64,000 bases of DNA from Rostratula benghalensis. Its lineage: Eukaryota > Chordata > Aves > Charadriiformes > Rostratulidae. Below the pieces are notes generated by a model. The model searched no databases. It was given only the letters and a program-made list of their open reading frames with translations, and was not told the DNA's origin. Of this stretch, positions 49,508-61,300 are shown piece by piece. Location: the NCBI GenBank assembly GCA_013399305.1, contig VXAI01000066.1:2173796-2237795 (forward strand), given 5' to 3'. The translations under genes and the position numbers were made by a program. Every line of letters starts with the position of its first letter. Position 1 is the first letter of the stretch.

Positions 49508-49645
49508 GCAGGTCAGTGTTATTAGGAGAGGCCAGCTGAGGCACATGGAAAGATTAAGTGTGGTTTATAGGAGTACACAGGGAAATACAGACACATAGTT
49601 GTGAGAACTGAGTTCAGGAGTTCCTGGCTCTGGCCAGGCTTCAGT
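49508..49645 (-). mobile_element. Probable MIR SINE relic (antisense)
   Basis: The best MIR match in the window. On the + strand, CTGAGGCACATGGAAAGATTAAGTG stands where MIR has CTGAGGCACAGAGAGGTTAAGTG, then ACACAGG where MIR has ACACAGC. GAACTGAGTTCAGGAGTTCCTGGCTCTGG follows in place of GAACCCAGGCAGTCTGGCTCCAG. Three blocks in the right order and at about the right spacing cover most of the tRNA-derived and core regions. It is old and non-autonomous; no target duplications could be seen. Confidence 0.58.
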
Positions 49646-52600
49646 CAAACTTTTCTAATTTAGAGACTGGAGATTGTACCAACCTGACTTTAGCGTGCCA
49701 GGTCATGTGAGCTGGAAGATTTGCCCCATCCCTGCACTCCACAGCTACACTGAATACAAAACTGAATTAAGAGAGACCTATGTGTGAATACAAAAAGAGC
49801 ATCTTTGAGGAAGGGAGAATTTCCTCAAAATAGCAGATTAGAAGCAGAACTGAAAGAACAACAGAGAGGAACGATGTGCAGTTTTATTTTGAGCTTTAAT
49901 GAGTTTACTTTGTTGCCGGTTTTGTCTTTGGTTGTTTTGGGGTAGGTTTTTTTCCTCCAAAATGAAAAGGAGAGATCAAAAGGCTTGAACTTGTGGAGCT
50001 CCTCTGCCTGCCTGGTGGCAGCGGGTGCCTCCACCCACAGCAGGCTCTCTCCTGTAGCTTGCTAATCCACTCGGATGCTCAACAGCAGAGCCTTGAGTTT
50101 TCACGGATTTATGCCCTACACTGCACACAGTTCCGTCTGTTTCACGGTTATTGTTCTCACTGAGTCTACTTCATCATTTAAATTATTAACAGCAGAATTA
50201 CACTGACTGAGATCTCCTAGAATAGGCACCTTTAAAATACAAAGGCTTGTATTGTAATGTATTGATACATGTTGACTGGAACCGATAAATCAGGAGAAAT
50301 TTAGATTTAAGGGTCATTGCTTCATTTCAGTGCTAGTTGGGGGGTTTGGGTACAAGAATAATAGAAGAAAAAGCTTGGGAAGCTCCCTTAGATGGTCACC
50401 TGCAGATTGTCACTCACATGTTCAAGTACCTCCATGTCACCAGTAGCCTGAAGCTGCCCGATTGATGAGCCACACATCAAAGCACACAGCACCTTCAGCG
50501 CTCCTTGGGCTCAGTCCAGCATCAGCTCCCTGGCAGGGCCAGGGCCCCAGAGCCCCTGGGGCAGCACACCTTGCCCAGTGAAACTGAGCCAGCAAATCTC
50601 ACCTGAACTTCAGTGGGACAGAGCCTCTGCAGCCCAGACGCTGGTTCTTCCACCAAATACAACATTTGCAGAGCACAGACCTTGCACAACCACGTGCAGC
50701 AAAGATGCAAATTACACACCAGTGTAAATCAAACCCCTGCTGAGAAAAACAGTGACCCCCATGGGTAGAAAAGGAAAAGCAGGACAGGAACATAAAGAAA
50801 CTTCTGGGTTCCAGTTCATTGGGTTTTTTCTCTGTCATCTTCTCATTAGGAAGATGAAATAGTTTTCCCCAAGCCTGTTATACCCCTATTGCTGTCATTA
50901 ACTATTCCGATAAGAAAAATCAAGTGTTATAATTGCATGAAGCCTCAGTAAATCACAAAATCCCGAGCAAATTCGTCTTTCCACTTTGACTATACTTTTT
51001 TTAAATGTAGCACATGAGAAATGGTGATTGTGAAAAGCCACTCATGTTCAAAAAAGCAAGAGAAAACCACCTGCTGTCCACCACAAGCCTTTGGTTACCT
51101 CAAGCAGTTCGTCCTGGCCACCAGACACTGCAGTCAGAGGCGACTCCAAACTGATCTCAGACTTAACAATATTCATTAATAACAGACTAGACAGTGCCCA
51201 TGTTCAGACTATGCATATGGTTTGAATACAGGGAATTTGGTTTTCCCATGCACTGCATTATATATTTATACTGAAATAAAGGCTTTTTTACTCCCTGCTT
51301 CTTCTAGGGTAATTGACAGATGGATCTGATTCAGAAAAAAGTAATCAATGCATTCAAATACTTTCTACCCATGCTGCTTTGCCTAGGTTTCAAATATTTT
51401 ATTACACAAGGTTCTATCCACATTTTTTAAAAATTAGTTAAAGTTCATGCAGCTTTTCATATGATATTTTCTTTAAAAAAAATTCTAGCCTTCTGAAGCA
51501 ATAGTCTCTCCGCAATCAAGTAAAAAACCCAAAATAGCTTTCACTGTAATAATAATGGAAGTCTTATGTGCAAAGACAAGTTCCTTTCAAGTAAAAAAAG
51601 TGTATTTTCATTACATCATAGATCTGAAACCATAATACTCAGTTGGTCACCCAGGCAGGAACTACCCAACTTAAAAGTTGGTTCAAGGCAGGTTTTCACA
51701 GCCACCAGGTGCAAGTGATATGCGAGCATTATCGGTTTCGTTTCTGAGAGTAACAGTGAAAACAGCACTAGGGAAAAAAAATTGTGGAGAAGAGGAGACA
51801 AAGTAGTGCTTTTAAGAGGATTTAGCATCAGTATTTTCCAAGGTATGCCCTTTCTAATATAAAGCTCAAGAAATTTCAAGTCACAGCTACCAGCAGCTCC
51901 CACACACAAATCTACTGAAGCTTCCAAAACAACACTTCCAACTCTACAGACCACAGGTCCCAGGGAGAACCTCGCTAAGATCAGAAAACTTCAGCAAACT
52001 GTTACCACTGAAATTACTTACATTGCACACTTACTTACATTAGGGACACATGGAATTAAAGCTATCCTTTGATTCCTACAACCGCAGAGAAACTTAACCA
52101 GGTAAGAACAGATGGAAACCCAAACATACCTTGCTCCTATCAAAGCAGCTCCTTCTCTCTGCTGTTCCAGCACCATCCATGCTAAGCAGCCTCAGCTGCT
52201 CGACCCTTACATATATTAACTGCCTCCTACCCATAAGACATCTCTGATAAATTGCCTGATGCCCTACACCTGTGTAGTATTTGGTAATGCTGCTTCCACC
52301 ACCTAGTTGTGCTCCAACAGCTGATGGTCATATCGTTAGCCAGCCAGCAGGCAGAGGAGCTAGATCTAGGCTACTGTCCTCACCCCAGAAACAGGCCCTC
52401 ACTATGAAAGACCTCTCAGAAGAAGCAGCAAAAAGACAAGAGGAATCCCTACATCCCAGAAGTGCAAAATCCAAAATGAGCTCCTTTATGCATTGCGCTC
52501 AAAGATCAGAAGTGCACCAGAGAAAGTTAAAGCATGATTCTTCTTTATTTCCTGAAAAAATAGCTAGCTATTCTTGTCTTTACCGCTTTTCTCTTTCCTC

Positions 52601-53379
52601 ATCGTTCATAATTAGACATCTTACATCAATGGCCAACCCTCAGCTCTCCGATGATCTAGCAGAGAGTGGGCTGCTCGCTGCGTCACTGCTGCAGCTGAAT
52701 AAAGCCTTCTTCCTCCTCAAGTCTGTACAAGTCCTAATGATGCTTCCAGTTGGAAATAGGTAGATTTGCTCCTCAGAATAAATCAACCCACAGAAAACTC
52801 GCTACAAAGAATTAATTACAGAATAACCCGCTCCATGGGGTGAGCTCTCTCTCACAGGCAGACATGATCCCAGGTTTGCTTAAATTTAGTGTTAATTGTG
52901 AAGAGACGAATTTGAACAATACTTTTAAGTTACCTGCTCAGGGGTGCAGAGGCTGTTTTGTATGTGCATTTTTTGTTCAGATGAGCATCACTACACAATT
53001 CTTCCCCAAATGTATGGTTATTACATGGAAAAGGTCCTGGAGATGTTGGTAAGCAGCCACACAAATGCTGACTGGGCATCCCAGCAGCATGGTCGTGAGG
53101 GTTAGAGTGAGCAACAAGAACTCACTGTGAATAACATTTTGAAGTTTATCTGTACATTGCTCTCGTTTACATCGATTTTTTTCCAACAGTACCAATAATC
53201 AGAGGGGTGTAAATTGCTGATAATTACTTTGTGCACTCTAGTTAATGTTCTCTATGCGCTCCACGACTTTAAGCCAGGAAGAAAAAGCAGCACATGAGAT
53301 GCGGAGGGGAAGTCACTAAAATGGACTGCCACGTCCACCTCCCTCCTGCCTTACGGGGCTCTTCCAGGCGGGAGCAAGC
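49646..53379. other. Non-coding stretch, no gene found
   Basis: No supportable gene or confident repeat. The longest forward frame (52281-52763, 160 codons) has a mixed serine/leucine-rich product with no recognisable domain, no flanking splice-site logic that could be argued, and no upstream promoter-like sequence. It is treated as chance. Confidence 0.55.
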
Positions 53380-53600
53380 ACAGTATCACAACATAAAGCA
53401 TTAGACATGCTCTGGAAACCCTTTGCCCAGCTGCTCATTAGTACTGCATTAGTCTGTAAACTCAAGCGCAAAACGCCTAGTTCAAGTTGCTCTTTCTTGA
53501 TGTACTTGAAAGGTCCTGTGAATTTATGGCAGGATAATGCGGAGCACAGCACCTATTTATGAGTTGATCATTTGTACAAAACCCCCCTCAAAGCACCGAA
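53380..53600. promoter_or_regulatory. Enhancer-like block (unproven)
   Basis: A stretch without simple repeats that keeps several CpGs (AAGCGCAAAACGCC near 53464-53477, ATGCGG near 53538) next to homeodomain-type TTAGT/CATTAG words and a TATTTATGAG word. It lies just left of a second motif-rich block (53660-53960). Without alignment this is only a candidate. Confidence 0.22.
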
Positions 53601-53659
53601 GGTTACCATTCGACCAAGAGCTGCACTTAGCTGCTCAGAGGGCAAGAAAGCCAAGTATA

Positions 53660-53960
53660 TGAAAGTTAAAAGCATTAATAAAAGTGTGACTTATAAATTA
53701 CTTCATCTTTGTCACCCTTTTTGAAATGGGGTGAGAGAGGCCAGGGTAAATTTATTTTTTAAGTGCTTTCTGAGACCTGCAAGGGTCAGCCCTGAAATGC
53801 TGTACTCTATAAATCATTCCATGCGTATCTGATAGATGCGAGTGCATCATAACATTAACAAATATTGATTTGTTTATCATTTGCAACTGTTTATAGCTAA
53901 ACAGCAGATTTTATAACATTTGTAGGGAGAAGAAACTTTAATCTGTGAGAATGCAGAAGA
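53660..53960. promoter_or_regulatory. Enhancer-like block with paired forkhead words
   Basis: Two TGTTTAT forkhead-type words stand 17 bases apart on the same strand (53871-53877 and 53888-53894), preceded by AACATTAACAAATATTGATT. Further left are ACTTATAAATTAC and AAATTTATTTTTTAAG. The block is AT-rich but not simple sequence and contains isolated CpGs. Forkhead words are frequent in AT-rich DNA, so confidence is low; the paired spacing is the main point. Confidence 0.25.
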
Positions 53961-54050
53961 GAAGCCGCCTCAGCCGCAGGAGAAAAGAGTAACCAATGTT
54001 ATTCTGTCACCTGGCTGCCTGCTCAGTGTACATGTTACAGTCATATTATG

Positions 54051-54078
54051 AAACCAGTTATTTCACAAAATGACTAAA
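54051..54078 (+). repeat. 28-base palindromic repeat, left copy
   Basis: This copy matches the one at 54661-54688 in direct orientation at about 24 of 28 positions. Its core is an imperfect palindrome (CAGTTATTT, CACA, AAATGACTA). Immediately right of it, 54079-54102 resembles in reverse complement the sequence at 54712-54738. The pair may mark the two ends of an old non-autonomous mobile element; the family was not recognised. Confidence 0.5.
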
Positions 54079-54660
54079 ATTTCCAGGCATTTCATGAAAC
54101 AACTTGTATCGCTGCTGAGAACCACAGCGAAACCCTGCATTACGGGTGCTCGGCTGAGTCGTGGCCATGAGGAGGCGAAAGCGGAGCCTGCAGAGGGTAA
54201 CCAGCGCAGGGAGGCAAGTGCTGCAGGACAAAATTTTGGTCAGAGAACCAAGGGTGGGTGTGCTTCCTGCCCTGCACAGCCGACCTGCTCTGGCAGTCAC
54301 TCTAGTCTGTCACTCCACATGGAGCCTTGCACCAGAGATGGGCACCACCACCCTTCCCGTGCCACCACCCAGAGCCATCTCCCCCAAACCTGCCTACCAC
54401 GACAGGCAGGTGTCAATGAACACAGCAGGTCCATACCACCCCCTCCTCCAGTGCCAAGGTCCTGTCACATCACTCCCTGATAGCACTCTGCAACACCACA
54501 CAACCTGGAATTAAAGACAAGATGGCTTGCAGCTGCATGGACACACGTAAACCTGAATCTCTCTCTCTATGTCTGTCTCAGGAAAGAATTTCAAACAGCC
54601 ATCTATAGGCATTTGGTATGACTTTACCCCATGGTTTCCATCCATTTTACACAATTACCA
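54079..54660. other. Interval between the palindromic repeats
   Basis: About 580 bases between the two repeat copies, more GC-rich than the flanks in its middle (about 54150-54480). It carries two overlapping forward frames (54070-54480 and 54161-54514) with no recognisable domain. If the repeats are element ends, this would be the element's internal, non-coding part. No transposase similarity was seen. Confidence 0.4.
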
Positions 54661-54688
54661 AAATCAGTCATTTCCCAAAATGACTGAA
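54661..54688 (+). repeat. 28-base palindromic repeat, right copy
   Basis: Contains a perfect hairpin: CAGTCATTT (54665-54673), CCCA loop, AAATGACTG (54678-54686). It matches 54051-54078 in direct orientation with about four differences. The more intact palindrome suggests this copy is nearer to the ancestral sequence. Confidence 0.6.
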
Positions 54689-56399
54689 GGTAGAACTCAA
54701 TCCGTGGAACATTTTGTATGAAAGTCCCAGGAAATGTAACAAGGTCACACATTTTTACAGTAACTCTTGCCTGTTAACAGTAATCAGGGCCACCAACACA
54801 TCTGACCCCAGGTTTCTGGCCAGAATCAACGACACAAGTATAAGACTTAGCCCTTGGAGCCCTCCAGGCTGTCTGGCGTGCACAGAGCATGGTTATCATC
54901 AGCCCACCACAGTCACCAGAGCCCACCTTAAATCATCACACCCTGTGAGGTTATAGACATGACAAAATACAGCAACATCAACTGTTGTGTATTTTTCTTC
55001 ATTTAATACTATCCAGCAGGTTGTAAAGGCAGGGAAGACACCTGCAGCAACAGCAGCAGCTTTGGAAAAACTACAATAAAAATCTCATTAACCTAATGAG
55101 GGAGACAAACTACCTGGCACACCTCTTCCCAATGCTTTAAATCATTAGATAGTAGGGTAAAAAATAAACTTTTTCATTAAGCCACTGCAATAAAAACTGG
55201 GATGTTTTCTCTCCCTACCTTCTTTTTTTAAATAGCACAACTCTTTGCTTTTATTTATTTTTGGAACTTAACAGGCTCGATAACCAATTTCTATGCAGAA
55301 CCACCCACCATTCACACCTCAGAAAGCTAATGAAGTATAATAAAATTGCCCCAGGAGACACATATATGGACACAGGCACAAAGTTTGCAGGAGAATACTA
55401 ACTGTGATTTCTTCAAGTTGGAAAGTAAAATTATGTAAGATAAAGGAAAACAAAAACAAACAAAACAAAACCAACCAACCAAAGAATCCAACAAAACAAA
55501 ACATCACCATCCATCAGTGTTCCAAACTCAGTTTGGAAAGGACAGGTGCCTTGTCTCCTACAGAGCAGTCAGCATCAGCTTCTACAACTGGTTAAAAAAA
55601 ATTTCTCAGCTTCCCATATAAAAAAAAAAAGTGAAGAGCAACAATACCAGATTAAATGGTACTGCACCAAACAGCGACCAAAAAATAGAAATAGAAATAA
55701 CCATTCAGATAAAGGACATGAATGCAGTATCTCTTATCCCCAGGGTTCCCCAAGTGCTTTTAGGGGGCTGCATTCCCACTGGTACGGAGATTTTTCTCCT
55801 GGACGAGTAGCACTCCATAACACTTCCCATCACAAAATGCTGGTGAGTGGGTCTCTCAAACAGAAGGGTTTGAAAACATCGACCTCTTAGAATAACAAAC
55901 TCTATTAAATCAAAACTCACGGAGGTATCACTGTGCACACATCCTCATTCACCACAGCTTTAGGTAGCTCCAAATTAAGTATTTGGATATTTCCCCAGGA
56001 GAAGGTTATGCTGTATTTGCAGTGGTAGCTATTTGCAAATAAACACGGGCAAAATTGCTAAAGCTAGGTGTTTTAGGAATCTATTCTTCAAGCTTAGTGG
56101 AACTGACCCCTCAAAACCTAAACCATTCTTGTGGTTAAACAGCTAAATCAAGTACTTTTGAAACCCTGAGCAAAATCTGGAAGTGCCATAAAGCAGAAGT
56201 AGAATCGATTCCCCTGTCCAGCTGGCATCTCCAGTGACAGTATCCACAGGCTGCCAAGGAGCAGAATTAAAACTTGGTTTACATCTGAATAGCAAAATTA
56301 AATCATATTGAGATGAAGTATCTCAAGGCCTATCTGCTCGTGAAAAGACTTTGTTCTTCCTGGGGAAAATGGCAGCACGAGCTCAAAAATAACCACTGT
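54689..56399. other. Non-coding stretch, no gene found
   Basis: No supportable gene. Contains an AAAAC-type simple repeat (55446-55502), listed separately, and short A-runs near 55620-55630. Otherwise nothing was recognised. Confidence 0.55.
55446..55502 (+). repeat. AAAAC / CCAA-type simple repeat
   Basis: A/C-only units (CAAAA, CAAA, CCAA) repeat over about 57 bases with one short interruption. It is the complementary style to the T/G-rich patches at 6618-6663 and 22806-22853. Confidence 0.8.
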
Positions 56400-57040
56400 C
56401 GTTTCAGGCAATGAGAGTTTGGCTGCGCTGCCTTGCGGCTGCCCATGGGCATCCTCGGGATTTGCACAGAACGATTAACAGGCAGCACATTCAAAACCAC
56501 GGGGTTCCGGTCTGGAAAGTGATAATGCTAGAATTGGCTTAATATCCTGGAATTACGGCACCATCGCTCGGCGTGTGTTTGTTCAGAAAAGCTGCTCCTC
56601 ACTTAAACCCTTTGCTTCCCAGGAACAATCTGTACCTGCTCTAAGCTCAGCGCTTTGTCTTGGGCGGCCCCTGTTCGTTTTAAAGCTTCTCCTCCCCAAG
56701 GCACACCAGACACGGCCACCATCAAAACACATTTACCAAAAGGCTGCGAGTGGAGCGGGCAGCGTGAAGCGATGGCGCTGCACCCGAGCTGAACCCCAGG
56801 CAAAGCTGAGATTAGTTTTTTCCTCGGAGGCAAAGGAATTATTAATGGCTCAGCACGTGCTGGTGGTGAAGGGGTCAGGAGCAGGCACCGGCTCCGGCCC
56901 CGATGGACCCGGGTCTGATGGAGCCAAGCTCAGCCGGGCAGGGTTCAGCCCACTGGCCGCAGCACGGCTGCCGTGCACGGAGTATCGCTCCAGCACAGGA
57001 GAGAAAACTCAGCAAGACCCTCTCTTACCAATTACAGGTC
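56400..57040. other. Weak CpG-island-like stretch
   Basis: Hand count gives roughly 33 CpG dinucleotides in about 640 bases, densest at 56740-57000 (for example GCGAGTGGAGCGGGCAGCG and CACCGGCTCCGGCC). The GC content is clearly above the flanks. This is near the usual observed/expected limit for a CpG island. No TATA box, initiator or coding exon was recognised. The 158-codon frame across it (56575-57051, +) has no known domain. It could be an orphan CpG island, a promoter of an unannotated non-coding RNA, or a GC fluctuation. Confidence 0.4.
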
Positions 57041-58069
57041 GTCAATATTGACTATCTGAGGGATTTCCATGCTCAGGAAGCAAATTAGAAACTCAATACC
57101 TGAACTATTCCTAAATGCAGTTATCAACTTCAGAGTTTTATCTCATAAAACCAATTCAGCTTAGAGTTTAATTCTATTAAATTAGGGCTTAGAAATAAGA
57201 TTTGCTCTGAGAATGAATGCATCATTAGTTTTAAAATGCAATATAGTGAAACCCAAAATGTGCAGCATTACAGTTTGAAGAATAAATGAGTAGAGATGGC
57301 ACCCAAACGTACTTCTCCCTAAATATATTTACCAGCCTTGGAAAAATCCGTCGGCTCATTAGGACAGAAAGTCTTTCGGTGTGCAGGACATCCCCCTTCT
57401 TTAGGGAATGATAATCCTCTTGTGTCTCTCCTTGGCACAAGTTTTTCCTTTGTTCTTAAAACCTTCTTATTTCAGCAGCTGACAGAGAAAAAAGAATCAG
57501 CGTCCTCTTTCTTAATAAAAATGCCACAATGAGATCCTGTCGGGCTTGTGCCAGGCATGTCAAAGGAGCAGGCACTAATACAGGAAACCTCAAGAACTCC
57601 CCGTTTTGTGCAAGTTACAGTATATGGAAGAGTCACGTAGCGCTGTTTTTTTAAATCAGGCTTCCAATACATGAAAAGCACCCTTCCATGGGGTGCATGT
57701 AATCTCTGAATAGGGCCCTTAGTTTCCTGTGGTATTGTATTAAAAGTGATGTTTGATACAATAATGCAGGGACAGAATATGCTCAGAAGAGGACAAGGTA
57801 ACCCAACGGTGTCTGTCCCCTTGCATTACAAACCGCTGCGCGCTCTTTCATGCCGTACTGGCCGAACCGGCGCAAGTCCAAGGCATACCTGCAGCATTAG
57901 GATTATACGACTGAAAGTTAGGGAAAAAGAGAAGGAAAAAGGCAAACAGCACACCAAAGACACTAGAAGTCTTAAACAGAACTAAGATATTCTGGTGGTA
58001 CAGGTTTCACCGCTGTTTTTTATTCCAGATGTGGTATCTCACATGGTTCAATGAAAACAGCGGGCTCCT
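57041..58069. other. Non-coding stretch, no gene found
   Basis: AT-rich sequence without a recognisable gene, repeat or clear motif cluster. Short frames occur on both strands with no domain. Confidence 0.55.
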
Positions 58070-58340
58070 CTTGAGGCCTGGCCATGTATTTTGCATTTTA
58101 AAAAGATCCTTTTTCTGGAGAAAATAACGCTGTCTCCAAATAGCATTGCAGAGTAGGTTAGCAAACTGTGTGGTGCTGCTAAAGCATCATAAAATCACTG
58201 GTAGTCCATTGTCTCTCACACTGAAAGGCGAGCTTAAAGGTTTTAAAGATGTATTATAACAGGTGTTAATTTGCTATTTTTACTCAAGTAGACTGTAATG
58301 CTTTTGTTCTTATTAGAAGTACAAAAATAAAACCAACTCA
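58070..58340. promoter_or_regulatory. Enhancer-like block with T-box, MEF2 and NK2-type words
   Basis: At the right end, AGGTGTTAAT (58261-58270, T-box-like) is followed by CTATTTTTA (58274-58282, MEF2-like) and ACTCAAGTAG (58282-58291, NK2-homeodomain-like). TTTTGCAT near 58090 is one base off the octamer. T-box, MEF2 and NK2 words together are typical of muscle or heart enhancers in known cases. Their co-occurrence here within 31 bases may still be chance. Confidence 0.3.
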
Positions 58341-61300
58341 AATGATCTAATTATAATTTTTGGTAGCAGAAGAGTCATATGTAACAACACAATTGACTCT
58401 GCAAAGCCTAAAATACCTACCAGTAAATATTTCAGTATGAAAAACTGTTCGAAAACGCATGCAAAGCTGTGGAAGTAAATAGAAAAGGATGAAATTATAT
58501 ATGTCCATCTCATTAGTTACACAGCAGCTCTTTGGGTGTTGCCCACACCATCAGCCCTTCTTCAATCAGGATCGGACTTTAAAATATTGTGCCAACCCTC
58601 ATGGTCAAACATAAGCCAGAGAAGTACAGTGTGGTCAGATGTTTGTGTTTCGCCATATGATTTTCCTCTTGCTTAATTTTTAAATTATATTTAGACCAAA
58701 ACAGACTTTGTATTTTACCTGAATAAAAGTCTCAACCTTCCCTGTTTATATTCCATCTTCAAATGCAGCAAGCAGCCATCCTGTGCGCCGGGCAAGGTAC
58801 TACAGAATATTTTATACTTTTGCTTCAGTTCATGTTTGCTTTTACTTGGTTTTCATTGAGTACAATGTCTTTATCTGTTCCAAACACTGAAACAGAGCAG
58901 CTCAGCCGAGATGCTACAGGGCTAGTGACATTTGGAATACTATTTTCAGTCCTATTTTACATATGCTTTCAAAATTTATCTTATGAAAAATAAAAATCAG
59001 TTAGAAGATGGGCTTATCGTTGTCTTTGGCAATGCAGATGACCTACTTTCAGCCATAAAGAATGGAAAAATCACATGGCTACTTTCAGCAAAGTTAGAGG
59101 AAGGAAAGAACCAACAACGATACCTGTGCAAATGCCCAAGGAACAAAGATTCAAGCCGGAATGGCGCATCGGAGAGAGAGGTGATGTCAACCCAACAGCT
59201 TCCCAACACCGCGTCACTGGCTGGACTGGGGAAAAGCACCTGAGGTTCCCTCCTCTCTAACAGACTCACAGGAAAAAGTCCTGACGTAATCTTTTTTCCC
59301 AACTACTTCTAACATGCAGAAAAACAGCTAGGAAACAAAATGGTTTAATATGTGTAGCCTAAGATGGAATATTAGCTTACATGTCTTTGAACGATGCACT
59401 TTACAAAAATCCCAAATGAGAGCAAAGGAAAGTGAGTGGGGAACGTGACCCCAACATTTTTCAAAAAAAGAAACTGAATTTTTGAAAAGAAAACTAATTA
59501 GAATGAAGCAAGGCACTACCTAAGAGGAGAGATTAAAGGACAAACAAAGAAGCAAGCTGTTAAGGTTATTAAAAATGACTGTATTTGTGGATAAAGCAAC
59601 AACAATAAACTTCTCATTGATACTTTATATTTCGTGTGGCTCTTACTGCCTATAAACAAATTGTAAAAGATGGCAACAGCTAATTTAAAAAATAAAAAGC
59701 GAAGTGTTGCAGCAGAGTCTAAATTGAGTCTGACAGTCAAGGTCACATAACTTTTCACTTTTATTTAAAGACATGGCCTTGATTACTGAAAAATATTGCA
59801 AGATACATCACACAGATCTAGAGTCAGGATAGCCAGCCTTTGAGGACTGTATCGATGGCTTCTTGTCTGTTGCTTTAAAAGGAAAAACAGCAATAATTTT
59901 TTAAATTGCCAAATGTTGTCTAATTATCAAATTATAGAAAATTGTCAGAAATCATTGATATAATTTTTTGAATTATGTTTTCAGTGTAAGCAGTATGTCC
60001 TAACTAGTCCTGTTATGCCTAAACAAATTTCAAGTGTTTCTGGACATTTTAAAAAATTATTGCTGTTGTAGTTCACATAAATGCAACAGCTTTCATTATA
60101 CCTTTGATTTATTTTAATTGTATTTATGTTGTTCTGGTCCTCTTACTGCAAACTTTGAGAAAAATTGTTAAACCCAGTTTTAAAATTCATTATCTGTAAA
60201 GAAAATGAGTTGAGCCTGCAATACATGTTTCTAGCACTGAAGGATCAGACGAAGCGTACAAGATCTCACGTCTAACGCAACCATTCTCATGGGCCCATTA
60301 GAGTCTTTATAGGGGGATCTCACTTATAGCTTTGTTTAAAAGAAAAAAAAAAAATACAGATTCCGAAGAGAACTGGAGCCTATTTGATGTTCAGCCTCTA
60401 TTGTCTCCCAGGCAGACCTGAATGAAAGCTTGGAATTAAACAGCCTTTGAATATGGCTTTCATGGTGATCACTGCAAGTGATATATAATAAAACAACCTG
60501 GCTTGCACATCCGGGCTTTCGGAGCCAGCGTTTTCCCTCATTCATACATTTTCAAAGTTTATAAAATTATGATATAATTTTGTCACAGAATTTTTATAAA
60601 CTAAAGGCAATAATCAGCCATTTTTTTCTTCCTTTGTAAAAATTCCTTTCCGGGACATTCCTTTCCTGGTTTCTCCCTTACTGCAGTGCACAAGCAACTT
60701 CAAATATTCACATCTGCCCCAGCCTTTGAGAAATTACTTTCAGAGTCACTAGTATATATTTTAATTAGGAAACATATATGAGGTCATCAGTATTTTAATC
60801 ATACATGAACGTGATCAGTGAAACAATGGCTGTTGAGAACAACAGGAGGTTCAGCATCACTTTTGGGGGGGCAGGGGGCACTGCCCCGATGCCTGCTGCA
60901 CAAACAGCACTTTTTAGGACTGGCTGCAGGAGGGGACGGCTGGTGGCAGCTCCTGCTCCCACTGCCCGCAGCCCATGGAGGACAAACTGCCCAAGGAGGA
61001 AGAAGGGTTGGTTTCCCCATACTACAAATAAAAAACCAAAGTACAAAGCCACCAAAAAAGCATTTTCCGAGCACATAGGTAAGCTAAAGTGGATTTAGAC
61101 CAGTTGATTATTAAGTTAAGAGTTATAACAGAGCCTCCTCTGTCAGCCCAACGCATGGGTCCTCACCATACTTCCTCACTGTTAGCTTAATTCAAAGCTG
61201 TAATTGTCCCTGGCCACCAAGTCCCTGCTTTGCAAATCAGTTTGCCTCAGTGTCCCATTTACATGTGGGGGAAACCAGTCTGAATCCTAAAGGTATGGGA

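Noticed and set aside
52281..52763. 160-codon + strand frame
   Set aside because: No domain or repeat pattern of a real protein; no promoter or splice evidence.
61240..61272. MIR-like word GCCTCAGTGTCCCATTT
   Set aside because: Only one short block matches and the following bases do not fit the MIR order.
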